A stretch of DNA of 64,000 bases from an uncultured Lachnospiraceae bacterium. Its GTDB lineage: Bacteria > Bacillota > Clostridia > Lachnospirales > Lachnospiraceae. Below the pieces are notes generated by a model. That model ran no database searches. It saw only the letters and a program-made list of their open reading frames with translations, and was not told the origin of the DNA. The DNA lies in the NCBI GenBank assembly GCA_949743325.1, contig CATJTQ010000130.1:1-64000 (forward strand). The letters run 5' to 3'. Numbering within the stretch: the stretch's first letter is position 1; every line of letters starts with the position of its first letter. This document shows, piece after piece, positions 49,044-59,622 of the stretch. A program made the translations under genes and the position numbers.

Positions 49044-49949
49044 CTATTTTATTACAAACTCCAATATTATTGAAGCTATTCCTGCAAAAATACAATAATA
49101 AGCAAAATATTTAAATTTATTATTGCGAACTAATACGAGCAGCAGCTTCATACATATAAAACCAACTACGGCGGAAACCAATGTTCCGACAATATACTGA
49201 CCTAAATATTTACAATCGCCAATTGTAGCAAAAAAATCTTTAAGCTTCAAAACCGCCGCTCCGAGAACTGCTGGTATTGACATAATAAATGAATACTTTA
49301 CAGCCAGTTTTCTGTCAAACTTGCTGACAAGACATGCTGTGATAGTAGTTCCTGAACGTGATATCCCCGGAAGAGTTGCAAATCCCTGACAAATACCAAT
49401 CACAAAAGCATTTGTGTAAGTTATATTTTTAGGTTTTTTATAACCATCCTCCACGAAATCTGATATAAGCAAAAGACATGATGTTATAAAAAGACATACG
49501 CCAACTATCAAAAGATTTGTTTTTGCTTCCTCTATAATACTGTCTCCCAAAACTCCTATTATTCCAGTAGGAATTGTAGAAACAATAACAAGCATCACAA
49601 ATTTTCTATATGAAGAATTGACAACTTTACGATACTTATACGCTTCTTCTCTTGAAAAAATATTTCTAAAAAATATTACAGCATTTAAAAAGAAATCACC
49701 TAGAATTCCAAAGCCTTCTAAAATAAGTTTTTTAATATCTTTCCAGTATACAAAAAAGATTGCCAATAGTGTGCCTAAATGCAACATTATATCAAATGTT
49801 AAATCAGGTTTTGAAAAAAACTTTGCTGCTTCGGAATCAAATGCACTTAATATTTTTGCAAATATCGCCAAATGTCCAGAACTGCTTATCGGCAAAAACT
49901 CTGCCGCTCCCTGTACAATCCCCATTATTATCGCTTGTAAATAATTCAT
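49044..49949 (-). CDS. uppP: Undecaprenyl-diphosphatase UppP (BacA)
   Basis: Membrane phosphatase recycling undecaprenyl pyrophosphate for cell-wall synthesis; overproduction gives bacitracin tolerance in known cases. It has 301 residues, slightly longer than usual, with about eight membrane segments. Diagnostic motifs are GIVQGAAEFLPISSSGH (11-27) and LPGISRSGTTITACL near 200. The ATG follows GGAGG by six bases. The upstream region holds three 39-bp tandem repeats that overlap its predicted promoter. Confidence 0.95.
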   Translation of the reverse strand: MNYLQAIIMGIVQGAAEFLPISSSGHLAIFAKILSAFDSEAAKFFSKPDLTFDIMLHLGTLLAIFFVYWKDIKKLILEGFGILGDFFLNAVIFFRNIFSREEAYKYRKVVNSSYRKFVMLVIVSTIPTGIIGVLGDSIIEEAKTNLLIVGVCLFITSCLLLISDFVEDGYKKPKNITYTNAFVIGICQGFATLPGISRSGTTITACLVSKFDRKLAVKYSFIMSIPAVLGAAVLKLKDFFATIGDCKYLGQYIVGTLVSAVVGFICMKLLLVLVRNNKFKYFAYYCIFAGIASIILEFVIK

Positions 49950-49990
49950 AGTTAACCTCCAAAGTTATAAAAAACTACATAATCTTAATT

Positions 49991-50019
49991 ATTATATCAA
50001 ACAAAATATTGTTTGGCAA
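49991..50019 (-). promoter_or_regulatory. uppP promoter with operator-like dyad in the spacer
   Basis: TTGCCA (minus, 50014-50019), 17-base spacer, TATAAT (49991-49996), about 40 bases before the uppP ATG. The spacer carries an inverted repeat CAAACA...TGTTTG (49999-50016). The -35 lies inside the first 39-bp repeat, so a regulator that recognises the repeats would act directly on this promoter. Confidence 0.65.
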
Positions 50020-50118
50020 TAATTGTAATTAAATAAAAGTCAAAATATTGTTTGGCATTTATTCTAACTAAATATAAATCATAATATTGTTTGGCATTTA
50101 TTCTAACTAAATATAAAT
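50002..50118. repeat. Three tandem copies of a 39-bp repeat
   Basis: Units at 50002-50040, 50041-50079 and 50080-50118, directly abutting. Units 2 and 3 differ at one base; unit 1 differs from them at about seven. Each starts CAAAATATTGTTTGGCA (unit 3 has CAT instead of CAA). The array lies upstream of uppP and ends about 30 bases before the terminator of the next minus-strand gene. Confidence 0.93.
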
Positions 50119-50139
50119 CAAAAAATATATTTATTTTTT

Positions 50140-50185
50140 ATATCAAAAAAACACCTTGGCAGCTTATAATGCTGCCTTAGGTGTT
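50140..50185 (-). terminator. Terminator of the fucose/arabinose isomerase-like gene
   Basis: Long stem AACACCTAAGGCAGC (50171-50185) / GCTGCCAAGGTGTT (50150-50163), followed on the minus strand by TTTTTGATA, about 20 bases after the stop. Confidence 0.9.
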
Positions 50186-50205
50186 ATAAATTAAATCTGT
50201 TTAGA

Positions 50206-51687
50206 CTAAGCAAATGGATTTTCTGTTTTATACATCATTCCCTTTGGCTGATTGAAGCCTATATCTTCTACATCTAAATATTTGAAAACTTCAAACAACG
50301 CTTTACCATAATGACCAAAAGCAACTGCACCGTGATGAGGATAATTCTTCTCAATAAGCACATGACGATAAAATCTTCCCATTTCAGGAATCGCAAATAC
50401 ACCGATGCCTCCAAATGATTTTGTAGCTACAGGAAGAACTTCCCCCTGAGCAACATATGCCGTAAGATGTGAATCTGCCGTACTCTGCAAACGGAAGAAT
50501 GTAATATCGCCAGGAGCAATATCTCCTTCAAGCGTACCCCTTGTTATATTAGGTTCCTGATTTGGCTCAAGCGATCTGGCCATTATCATCTGGTTTTTCA
50601 TTGTGCAACTTGATAATTTCTTAGAACATGTATTACCGCAGTGGAATCCCATAAATGTATCTTTAAGCGTATAATCAAATTTTCCTTTTATCTCGTCATT
50701 GTACATATCAGCTGGAACAGAATTGTTTATATCAAGTAATGTAACAATATCTTCGCTTACACATGTACCAATATATTCACTTAATGCACCATATATATCC
50801 ACTTCACATGATACAGGTATTCCACGTCCTGTAAGACGACTATTAACATAACATGGAACAAAACCAAACTGTGTCTGGAATGAAGGCCAGCACTTATTAG
50901 CAAAACATACAAAATCTCTTGAACCTTTATGCGCTTCTGCCCAATCTAACAATGTTATCTCATATTGTGCAAGTTTTGGCAAAATACCAGGCATTTTATT
51001 TCCTTCACCCAGTTCTTCTTCCATCTCTTTAATAATAGCAGGAATTCTCTTATCGTCTGCATGATCGTTAAAAGATGCATATAAATCCAACTCTGAATTT
51101 TCTTCAATTTCAACACCTAAATTATATAACTGTTTAATAGGTGCATTGCAGGCAATAAAATCTTGCGGACGAGGTCCAAATGATATAATTTTTAAATTGC
51201 TGATGCTGACAATAGTACGCGCAATCGGCTTAAAGTCATTGATCATTTCAGCAATTTCACTTGCTGTTCCTACTGGATATTCAGGGATATAAGCCTTAAC
51301 TCCACGGATTTTCAAATTATAACTTGCATTAAGCATTCCGCAGTATGCATCGCCGCGTCCGCCGACAAGATTATCACCTGTCTCTTCTGCCGCTGCAGCA
51401 AACATTACAGGACCTCCAAATTCTTTTGCCAATAAAACCTCTGATGATTCAGGACCAAAATTTCCTAAATATACAACAAGCGCATTAACTCCGGCATCCC
51501 TAATCTCTGCCAACGCCTTTCTCATATGTACTTCATTTTCAATTGTAGTAGGACACTCATAAATATCGCCATATGATGCTTTAAACTCTTTTACAACAGC
51601 TTGTCTTCTGCTGATTGAGAGCTCCATTGGAAAACAGTCACGACTAACTGCTACAATGCCCAATTTTAATTCTGCTACATTATTCAC
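50206..51687 (-). CDS. L-fucose/L-arabinose isomerase-family protein
   Basis: Sugar-isomerase fold protein of about 493 residues, related to FucI and to the non-classical L-arabinose isomerases. It begins AELKLGIVAVSRDCFPMELS. Landmarks are ALVVYLGNFGPESSEVLLAK, GRGDAYCGMLNASYNLKIRG, and a C-terminal domain with FMGFHCGNTCSKKL and HLTAYVAQGEVLPV. The substrate is uncertain; it differs from the canonical AraA encoded at 36394. I favour the GTG at 51687, which has GGAGG eight bases upstream; an ATG at 51702 overlaps that Shine-Dalgarno. It is flanked by its own promoter and terminator, with a leader of about 130 bases. Confidence 0.82.
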   Translation of the reverse strand: MNNVAELKLGIVAVSRDCFPMELSISRRQAVVKEFKASYGDIYECPTTIENEVHMRKALAEIRDAGVNALVVYLGNFGPESSEVLLAKEFGGPVMFAAAAEETGDNLVGGRGDAYCGMLNASYNLKIRGVKAYIPEYPVGTASEIAEMINDFKPIARTIVSISNLKIISFGPRPQDFIACNAPIKQLYNLGVEIEENSELDLYASFNDHADDKRIPAIIKEMEEELGEGNKMPGILPKLAQYEITLLDWAEAHKGSRDFVCFANKCWPSFQTQFGFVPCYVNSRLTGRGIPVSCEVDIYGALSEYIGTCVSEDIVTLLDINNSVPADMYNDEIKGKFDYTLKDTFMGFHCGNTCSKKLSSCTMKNQMIMARSLEPNQEPNITRGTLEGDIAPGDITFFRLQSTADSHLTAYVAQGEVLPVATKSFGGIGVFAIPEMGRFYRHVLIEKNYPHHGAVAFGHYGKALFEVFKYLDVEDIGFNQPKGMMYKTENPFA

Positions 51688-51831
51688 TCTACATACCTCC
51701 ATCTTTATTGTTATACTTAATTATTTGATTTCTCTCGAAATAGGTAAGGCTTCACATTGTACTTACAGTATATGTTCTCGCTAACCTCATTCTTCGCCTT
51801 ATAAAACAATTAAATAAGTGCTCATATTATA
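51688..51831 (-). promoter_or_regulatory. Promoter and leader of the isomerase-like gene
   Basis: TATAAT (minus, 51826-51831) has no good -35. The leader can form a long-range 6-bp pairing TAAGGC (51796-51801) / GCCTTA (51745-51750) and a small hairpin ATTTC-GAGA-GAAAT near 51725-51740, before the GGAGG. No known riboswitch class is recognised. Confidence 0.4.
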
Positions 51832-51924
51832 CCATAAATTTTAGAAAAGATAAATAGATATTTAATTAAAAAACCGTCTGAAACTAATTTAAAAATTCCT
51901 TACATATAATTGTTTTAATGCTAT

Positions 51925-52362
51925 TTAAACATTATTAAGTATTTCAAGCGCTTTTGTATATTTTGTTCTCCACCACTCTAATTTTTCTTTCGGCACATCT
52001 GCTCCGTCAACACGGGTTTCATCCATATTATGTCTTATATCTGCCAATTTAACTTTTATCGCTGTGGGGTCTGTTTTAATATTTTTTATATACTCAAAAT
52101 AATCCGTTCTGGGCATATGGGTTAATAATTTAAGCGGAGCTAAAACTTCAGCAGGAAATTCTTTTGAGAGCTGCTCAAAAGTAACTCCTGTATCTTCAAC
52201 AACATCATGAAGAAGAGCGATACATGTTGTATATTCGTCTTCCATACATGAAGCTACTTCCATAGGATGAAAAATATATGGCACACCTGAAACATCATAC
52301 TGCCCATTATGGGCTTCATAAGCTATTTTCATTGCTTTTCTTGTCAATGGGGTGTATATCAT
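51925..52362 (-). CDS. HD-domain (p)ppGpp-hydrolase-like protein
   Basis: Stand-alone HD phosphohydrolase of 145 residues, similar to the hydrolase domain of RelA/SpoT and to small alarmone hydrolases. Metal-site residues are H32 (IFHPMEV), H52-D53 (LLHDVVEDT) and an aspartate in KLADIRHNMDE near 105-114. There is no synthetase, TGS or ACT domain. (p)ppGpp or related nucleotide hydrolysis is likely from the family; the substrate is not proven. It has its own promoter and a GAGGAGG ribosome site. Confidence 0.85.
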   Translation of the reverse strand: MIYTPLTRKAMKIAYEAHNGQYDVSGVPYIFHPMEVASCMEDEYTTCIALLHDVVEDTGVTFEQLSKEFPAEVLAPLKLLTHMPRTDYFEYIKNIKTDPTAIKVKLADIRHNMDETRVDGADVPKEKLEWWRTKYTKALEILNNV

Positions 52363-52409
52363 TTTAAAACCTCCTCACATTATTAACCCTGTCTCGTGTA
52401 ATTATCTAT

Positions 52410-52438
52410 ATTATATTTCTTTTCTATACCTATTTCAA
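52410..52438 (-). promoter_or_regulatory. Promoter of the HD hydrolase
   Basis: TTGAAA (minus, 52433-52438), 17-base spacer, TATAAT (52410-52415), about 48 bases before the ATG. Confidence 0.78.
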
Positions 52439-52474
52439 TACATTAATTATACAATAGATTAATATTTTCCGCGC

Positions 52475-52531
52475 TACAGAATAAAATAAGTCCCCACACT
52501 ACAGCTTATTATAAGCCATAATGCAGGGACT
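52475..52531 (-). terminator. Terminator-like hairpin after the cotJC remnant
   Basis: AGTCCC (52526-52531) / GGGACT (52489-52494) closes a long imperfect stem with an inner perfect GGCTTAT/ATAAGCT element, followed on the minus strand by TATTTTATTC. Confidence 0.7.
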
Positions 52532-52538
52532 AATTAAA

Positions 52539-53081
52539 TTATTTTTTATGACAATTACAATTTTTATCAAAAGCCGGATTAAACGCATAGAAATTTTTTG
52601 AATCTAATTTATCCTGAACAATGCGTAAAGCTTCACCGAAACGCTGGAAATGAACAATCTCTCTTTCCCTTAAAAATTTTAACGGTTCTGTTATCTCAGA
52701 ATCGTGTATTATTCTTAATAGATTATCATAAACCGTTCTTGCTTTCTGTTCTGCCGCCATATCTTCAACTAAATCTGTGATTACATCACCTTTAACTTGA
52801 AATTCACAAGCATTTTGCGGTATACCGCCTGCTGCCTGAGGCCATACACCAACAGTATGATCCACATAATAATCTTCAAAGCCTGCCGCTTTGATTTCTT
52901 CAGCTGAAAGACCATCTGTAAGCTGATGAACCATAGTGGCAATCATTTCATAATGAGCCATCTCTTCTGTTCCAATATCAGTAAGTATTCCCATTACCTC
53001 GCGATAAGGCATTGAATATCTCTGAGAAAGATAACGAAGCGAGGCGTTAATTTCACCATCAGGACCGCCATATTCGCCAAC
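52539..53081 (-). pseudogene. 5'-truncated CotJC / manganese-catalase-family gene
   Basis: The region encodes most of a CotJC-type protein of the Mn-catalase family. From the ATG at 53012 the open frame gives 157 residues: VMGILTDIGTEEMAHYEMIATM, FLREREIVHFQRFGEAL, and a cysteine tail CNCHKK. Homology continues in the same frame for 23 more codons upstream (GEYGGPDGEINASLRYLSQRYS), to an in-frame TGA at 53082-53084. That upstream part holds the first metal-ligand glutamate, and no start codon lies in it. About 30 residues of the usual N-terminus are not found in any frame upstream. Either it is a pseudogene, a very short version starting at 53012 is made, or there is a sequence error. CotJA and CotJB are absent. 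Confidence 0.75.
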
Positions 53082-53147
53082 TCATTAACTTAACGTTAGA
53101 TTAGTCTACATATTTTTCATCAAAATATAATAATATATTACATTTAA

Positions 53148-53189
53148 TCAAAAAAACAACCCTCGCATCTTTTATTAACTGCAAGGGTT
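53148..53189 (-). terminator. Terminator of groESL
   Basis: Ten-bp stem AACCCTTGCA (53180-53189) / TGCGAGGGTT (53158-53167) with one G-U, followed on the minus strand by GTTTTTTTG. It lies about 33 bases after the groEL stop. Confidence 0.9.
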
Positions 53190-53221
53190 ATTTTTAATAG
53201 AAATTCTATTATATAAAGTTA

Positions 53222-54865
<1,644 letters not shown>

Positions 54866-54871
54866 TTAAAT

Positions 54872-55220
<349 letters not shown>

Positions 55221-55231
55221 TTGTTATTGAT

Positions 55232-55260
55232 ATATTATTGAATTTGCCAAATTTATGCAA
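55232..55260 (-). promoter_or_regulatory. groESL promoter
   Basis: TTGCAT (minus, 55255-55260), 17-base spacer, TAATAT (55232-55237), immediately upstream of CIRCE, so the operator covers the start point. Confidence 0.75.
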
Positions 55261-55524
55261 CTGTACTATTTACAGTTATTTGCAATAAAACCTTTACTTT
55301 TCTCTCTTTTTCTCTTGTTATCTTCTGTTATTTCATTTTTTTAATTTATTACTAAAGTTATTTAGCCAGACAACTACTATTATAAATATATTAAGCCTCT
55401 GCTGTAAAATAAAATATCTGTGGATAAACTGTGATAAGCATTTTCCATATCAATATATCTCAGTATCTTATAGTAATCTGTCATATATTGTTAGTAAAGC
55501 AAAAACATCTGCCAGCTTATTTAT
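55261..55524. other. AT-rich gap with two DnaA-box-like sequences
   Basis: Rest of the gap between the groES promoter and the CPBP gene stop. It contains no gene or clear terminator. A perfect DnaA-box consensus TGTGGATAA (reverse TTATCCACA) lies at 55419-55427 and a near match TGTGATAAG at 55430-55438. With only two boxes it is not an origin by itself. Confidence 0.45.
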
Positions 55525-56301
55525 CTAATATACACATTTGTTAGTTATTATTTTTAAAATACTAATTATCAGCAGCATGCTGCAGATAACAGTGTAAAAC
55601 AATATAATCCACCAAGATGAAAAAACAAAAGAATTTAAAGCAGTCTTCGTACCAATTACAGAAAATGCATTCGCAGACATATGAAACAGTATACAAGGTT
55701 TTAAAGACTGATATTTCTCAAATAACAGCGATAAAAACACACCTAATGCAAAAGCATACAGTGCCTGCAGCAAATTCCCGTGCAGTATTCCAAATAATAA
55801 TGCAGACAAAACCGCTGCCATTATCCTTCCTAACACAGGTTTTAATCCCTGATACACAATTCCTCTAAATACAAGTTCTTCTGCAATAGGAGCAGCTATA
55901 ATCATCTGCAAGGCTATAATCAAAATATTTCCATCATACAAAACTTGTGCAACAGATTCATAAGATGTAAACATTTTATTCAGCTGAATCATGACGACAA
56001 TCCCATTTAACACAAAGCAGGCACAAACTCCGGCAAGAACAACCCACACAAGCATTTTCTTTTGTATTCTTGTCTCTTTTCTGTACCCATCAATTATAAG
56101 CCTGCTCTTTAATGGTAAATAAAAAAAAGGATATAAAATCAATATACAAATAACACAGCCTGCTATACTATAAACAGCAGGCTGCATACCTAACCCAGAA
56201 CAAATTAATGAAACTGCACTCTGTATTACTAAATATAATATAATAGGGATAATTACAAATAATATACTCCTCAATATTTCACTTAAAGCATTTTTCTTCA
56301 T
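55525..56301 (-). CDS. CPBP-family (CAAX protease/bacteriocin-processing) membrane protein
   Basis: Intramembrane metalloprotease-like protein of the CPBP (Abi) family, 258 residues with about eight membrane helices. The catalytic motif EExxxR is E141-E142-L-V-F-R146, followed by a histidine in LLFGILHGNLLQALYAF and a C-terminal FHMSANAF motif that supplies another ligand. Substrate and role are unknown; members process prenylated proteins or bacteriocins, or mediate self-immunity. It starts three bases after argS, suggesting co-transcription. Confidence 0.87.
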   Translation of the reverse strand: MKKNALSEILRSILFVIIPIILYLVIQSAVSLICSGLGMQPAVYSIAGCVICILILYPFFYLPLKSRLIIDGYRKETRIQKKMLVWVVLAGVCACFVLNGIVVMIQLNKMFTSYESVAQVLYDGNILIIALQMIIAAPIAEELVFRGIVYQGLKPVLGRIMAAVLSALLFGILHGNLLQALYAFALGVFLSLLFEKYQSLKPCILFHMSANAFSVIGTKTALNSFVFSSWWIILFYTVICSMLLIISILKIITNKCVY

Positions 56302-56304
56302 AAA

Positions 56305-58068
56305 CTACATTCTCTCCGGCGCTTCAAATCCTAATAATTCAATACAACATTCCAAAATCTTTTTAGTCTGTAAAATAAGCTGCAGCCATGATGACCTCAA
56401 TGAAACATCCTCTTCCGAAAGAATTTTTGTCTCATGGTAAAACTTATTAAACGCATTAGCCAAGTCATATATATATGAGCAAATTTTATGCGGAGCAAGC
56501 TCCTCATATGCACTTTGAATTGTAGGCGCAAATTTAGTAAGCTCTAACATCAAGTTTTTTTCACTGTCACTATTTGCTGGCAATATTACCATTTCATTTG
56601 AAAATTGCGCTTTATTAAGTATAGATTTAATCCTAACAATTGTATATAGTATATAAGGACCTGTGTTACCCTCAAATGAAGTAAATCTGTCTATATCAAA
56701 TATATAATCTTTTACAGCCTGATTTGACAAATCACCATATTTAACAGCTGATAATGCGACAACTGAGGCCGTTGTCTTCGCCTCATCATCATCTTCAAAG
56801 CTTCTCTTTTCATTCTCTGCAATCTTGTTATACATTTCCTCCTCAATATCTTTTAGGAGTATTTCAAGCCGCATAATCCCACCATCACGAGTCTTAAATG
56901 GTTTTCCATCTTTTCCGTTCATTGTACCAAACCCTAAAAAATCAAGCTTAGTAGATTCTTTTACAATACCTGCTTTTGCCGCTGTCCTAAATACTTGAGT
57001 AAAATGCAGCTCTTGACGTTTATCAGCGACATATATAATTCTGTCAGGTCTATATTCGTTATCTCTCTCAATAAGTGTTGCCAAATCTGTTGTTGAATAT
57101 AATGAAGCTCCATCTGATTTAAGAATTATACACGGCGGGATTTCTTTGCTGTCGTTCTCTTCCTTTACATCTACAACAATCGCACCATCACTATCATATG
57201 CCAATTTATCATCTTTTAATCGTTGTACCATATCCGGAATATACCGCTGTACATCTGATTCACCTTTCCACAATTCAAAATTAACATTAAGCTTTTGGTA
57301 ATTTTTCCTTAAATCTGATACAGACACATTCATAATATGTTTCCAAAGCGCAATATAACCTCTGTCACCATTTTGAAGCTTGGAGGTCGCCTCTAATGCT
57401 TCATTTTTATAGTCTTCATCAGTTTTTGACTTTGCACTTGCAGACGGATAAATTTCTTCTAACTCTGATATTGTAAACGGTGCCTCTTGCGGATATTCTC
57501 CTTGATAGCTGTTATTAAAATAAACTAATTCCGGTTGTCGTCTTTTAAGTTCTGTTATAACAAGTCCCATCTGAAGACCCCAGTCGCCAAGATGTATATC
57601 TCCAATAACATCATTTCCAGCAAATGACATTATTCTCTTTATACTCTCACCGATAACTGCTGAACGAAGATGACCTACATGAAGTGGTTTTGCAACATTA
57701 GGACCGCCATAATCAACAATAATTTTCATTGGCTTACTCTCAGCTTCAAATCCAAACTTATCAGCTATAGACATACCCATAATGTAACGCGCCAAAAATG
57801 TGTCATCTATATTCATATTAATAAATCCCGGCATTACAGCTTCTGCACTTTTAAGCACTTCGTTATTTTTAAGCTTCTCAACTATTTCATTGGCAATCAT
57901 AATAGGCGCTTTCTTATACTGCTTAGCTGCAGCCAGTGCACCATTACACTGATACTCACACAAATCAGGACGGTTAGAAACTGTCACCTTAGCATATTTT
58001 TTATCATAACCACATTCATAAAATATTTTTTCAACCTCAGCTTCTATAAGCTGCAAAATATTTTTCAT
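56305..58068 (-). CDS. argS: Arginine-tRNA ligase
   Basis: Class I aminoacyl-tRNA synthetase charging tRNA-Arg. It has 587 residues. The N-terminal Add-1 domain (1-105) is present. The HIGH signature is HVGHLRSAVIG near 132-142, in the context NVAKPLHVGH. The KMSKS loop is degenerate (GKPFKTRDGG), as is usual for ArgS. The C-terminal DALR anticodon-binding domain ends CCIELLGFEAPERM. It lies 59 bases after ung. Confidence 0.97.
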   Translation of the reverse strand: MKNILQLIEAEVEKIFYECGYDKKYAKVTVSNRPDLCEYQCNGALAAAKQYKKAPIMIANEIVEKLKNNEVLKSAEAVMPGFINMNIDDTFLARYIMGMSIADKFGFEAESKPMKIIVDYGGPNVAKPLHVGHLRSAVIGESIKRIMSFAGNDVIGDIHLGDWGLQMGLVITELKRRQPELVYFNNSYQGEYPQEAPFTISELEEIYPSASAKSKTDEDYKNEALEATSKLQNGDRGYIALWKHIMNVSVSDLRKNYQKLNVNFELWKGESDVQRYIPDMVQRLKDDKLAYDSDGAIVVDVKEENDSKEIPPCIILKSDGASLYSTTDLATLIERDNEYRPDRIIYVADKRQELHFTQVFRTAAKAGIVKESTKLDFLGFGTMNGKDGKPFKTRDGGIMRLEILLKDIEEEMYNKIAENEKRSFEDDDEAKTTASVVALSAVKYGDLSNQAVKDYIFDIDRFTSFEGNTGPYILYTIVRIKSILNKAQFSNEMVILPANSDSEKNLMLELTKFAPTIQSAYEELAPHKICSYIYDLANAFNKFYHETKILSEEDVSLRSSWLQLILQTKKILECCIELLGFEAPERM

Positions 58069-58127
58069 AATCTTTCTCCTTTATAGCCTTAAATTCCCAA
58101 ACAAGATTATTCACATATGAAAATTTT

Positions 58128-58805
58128 TTATTCAATCTCCCAATCAATAGGAGCTATACCATTTTTCTCAAGAAATTCATTTGTTTTACTAAACGGCTTA
58201 CTTCCAAAAAATCCCCTGTATGCTGACAACGGACTTGGATGAGGCGCTGTGAGCACTAGATGTTTTGGATTATCTAACATCTTTTTCTTTTCCTGAGCTG
58301 GTTTTCCCCATAAAATAAAGACAATAGGTCTGTCCTGTTCATTTAATACTTTTATTGCAGCATCAGTAAATTGTTCCCATCCTATTCCTCTGTGAGACAG
58401 AGCCTGATGCGCTCTTACTGTGAGAACAGTATTGAGAAGCAGCACTCCCTGTTTTGCCCATTTTTCAAGACAGCCGTGGTTAGGAATTTGACAACCCAAA
58501 TCTTCATGCAGCTCATTATATATATTTACCAAAGAAGGCGGTATATCAACACCTTTTTTTACAGAAAAACACAAACCATGCGCCTGTCCGTCTCCATGAT
58601 ATGGATCTTGCCCTAAAATAACAGCTTTAACTTCTGAAAGCGGTGTAAAATGAAAAGCATTAAACAGATCATCAGCTGGCGGAAATACAAGCACACTGTT
58701 ATACTCCTCAACTACTTTCTTATGTAGATTTTTATAATATTCTTTTTTGAACTCTGATGATAATGGTTCAAGCCAGTCGTTAGAAATTGGCGGCATATTA
58801 ATCAC
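58128..58805 (-). CDS. ung: Uracil-DNA glycosylase
   Basis: Family 1 UDG removing uracil from DNA in base-excision repair. It has 225 residues. The water-activating loop is GQDPYHGDGQAHGL near 64-77, the uracil-pocket asparagine lies in LLLNTVLTVRAHQALSH, and the leucine-intercalation loop is HPSPLSAYRGFFG near 188-200. It follows hisF by 32 bases. Confidence 0.97.
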   Translation of the reverse strand: MINMPPISNDWLEPLSSEFKKEYYKNLHKKVVEEYNSVLVFPPADDLFNAFHFTPLSEVKAVILGQDPYHGDGQAHGLCFSVKKGVDIPPSLVNIYNELHEDLGCQIPNHGCLEKWAKQGVLLLNTVLTVRAHQALSHRGIGWEQFTDAAIKVLNEQDRPIVFILWGKPAQEKKKMLDNPKHLVLTAPHPSPLSAYRGFFGSKPFSKTNEFLEKNGIAPIDWEIE

Positions 58806-58837
58806 TCCTTAACTTTTGTAAAATTTATGTAAACATA

Positions 58838-59599
58838 TTATAATCTAACTGATATATTTCTATCTTTTAAATATTTCTTAACTTCTTTTATCTCTAGTTC
58901 CTTATAGTGAAACAATGAAGCTGCTAAAGCCGCATCAGCTCTGCCCTCTGTCAGAACATCATAAAAATGTTCCATATTACCTGCCCCGCCTGAAGCAATT
59001 ACCGGAATTGAAACATTTTCTGCTATAGTTCGTGTAAGCTCTATATCATATCCCGATTTAGTGCCGTCACAATCCATACTTGTAACAAGCAGTTCACCAG
59101 CACCCATCTTCTCTGCATTAATCGCCCATTCTATGGCATCTAAACCGACGTCTATCCTTCCTCCATTTTTATAAACATTCCAACCTTCCCCATCTTCCCT
59201 GCGCCTTGCATCTACAGCTACAACTACACACTGACTCCCAAATTTATCAGCTGCATCACTAATTAATTGAGGATTGTTTATCGCAGAGGAATTGATGGAT
59301 ATTTTATCTGCTCCTTCCCTCAAAAGTATTCTAAAGTCTTCAACTGTCCTGATCCCCCCTCCAACAGTAAATGGTATAAATACTCTTTCTGCCACTTTCC
59401 TAACCATATCAACAACTGTAGCTCTTGCATCAGAAGAAGCTGTTATATCAAGAAATACTAACTCATCCGCACCTGCTTTATCATATGCAGCTGCAATTTC
59501 AACAGGATCTCCCGCATCCTTCAGATTAACAAAATTTACTCCTTTTACAACGCGGCCTCCATGCACATCCAAACATGGTATAATTCTTTTCGTAAACAT
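58838..59599 (-). CDS. hisF: Imidazole glycerol phosphate synthase cyclase subunit
   Basis: TIM-barrel subunit that closes the imidazole ring using ammonia delivered by HisH. It has 253 residues. The catalytic Asp lies in [16 protein letters not shown] and the second in [28 protein letters not shown] and [12 protein letters not shown] are phosphate sites. It directly follows hisH (23-base gap). The rest of the histidine pathway is not in the window, so the his genes are scattered in this genome. Confidence 0.97.
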   Translation of the reverse strand: MFTKRIIPCLDVHGGRVVKGVNFVNLKDAGDPVEIAAAYDKAGADELVFLDITASSDARATVVDMVRKVAERVFIPFTVGGGIRTVEDFRILLREGADKISINSSAINNPQLISDAADKFGSQCVVVAVDARRREDGEGWNVYKNGGRIDVGLDAIEWAINAEKMGAGELLVTSMDCDGTKSGYDIELTRTIAENVSIPVIASGGAGNMEHFYDVLTEGRADAALAASLFHYKELEIKEVKKYLKDRNISVRL

Positions 59600-59622
59600 G
59601 ATTTATCATCACTCCCCCGTAA

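Noticed and set aside
50002..50118. Possible CRISPR array
   Set aside because: The 39-bp units abut with no spacers between them, only three copies exist, and no cas gene is in the window.
55419..55438. Replication origin at the DnaA-like boxes
   Set aside because: Only two boxes, no dnaA/dnaN neighbours, and no change of gene strand at this point.
55525..56301. CPBP protein as part of a bacteriocin or phage-defence system
   Set aside because: The neighbours are argS and groES; no precursor peptide, ABC exporter or toxin gene is near it.
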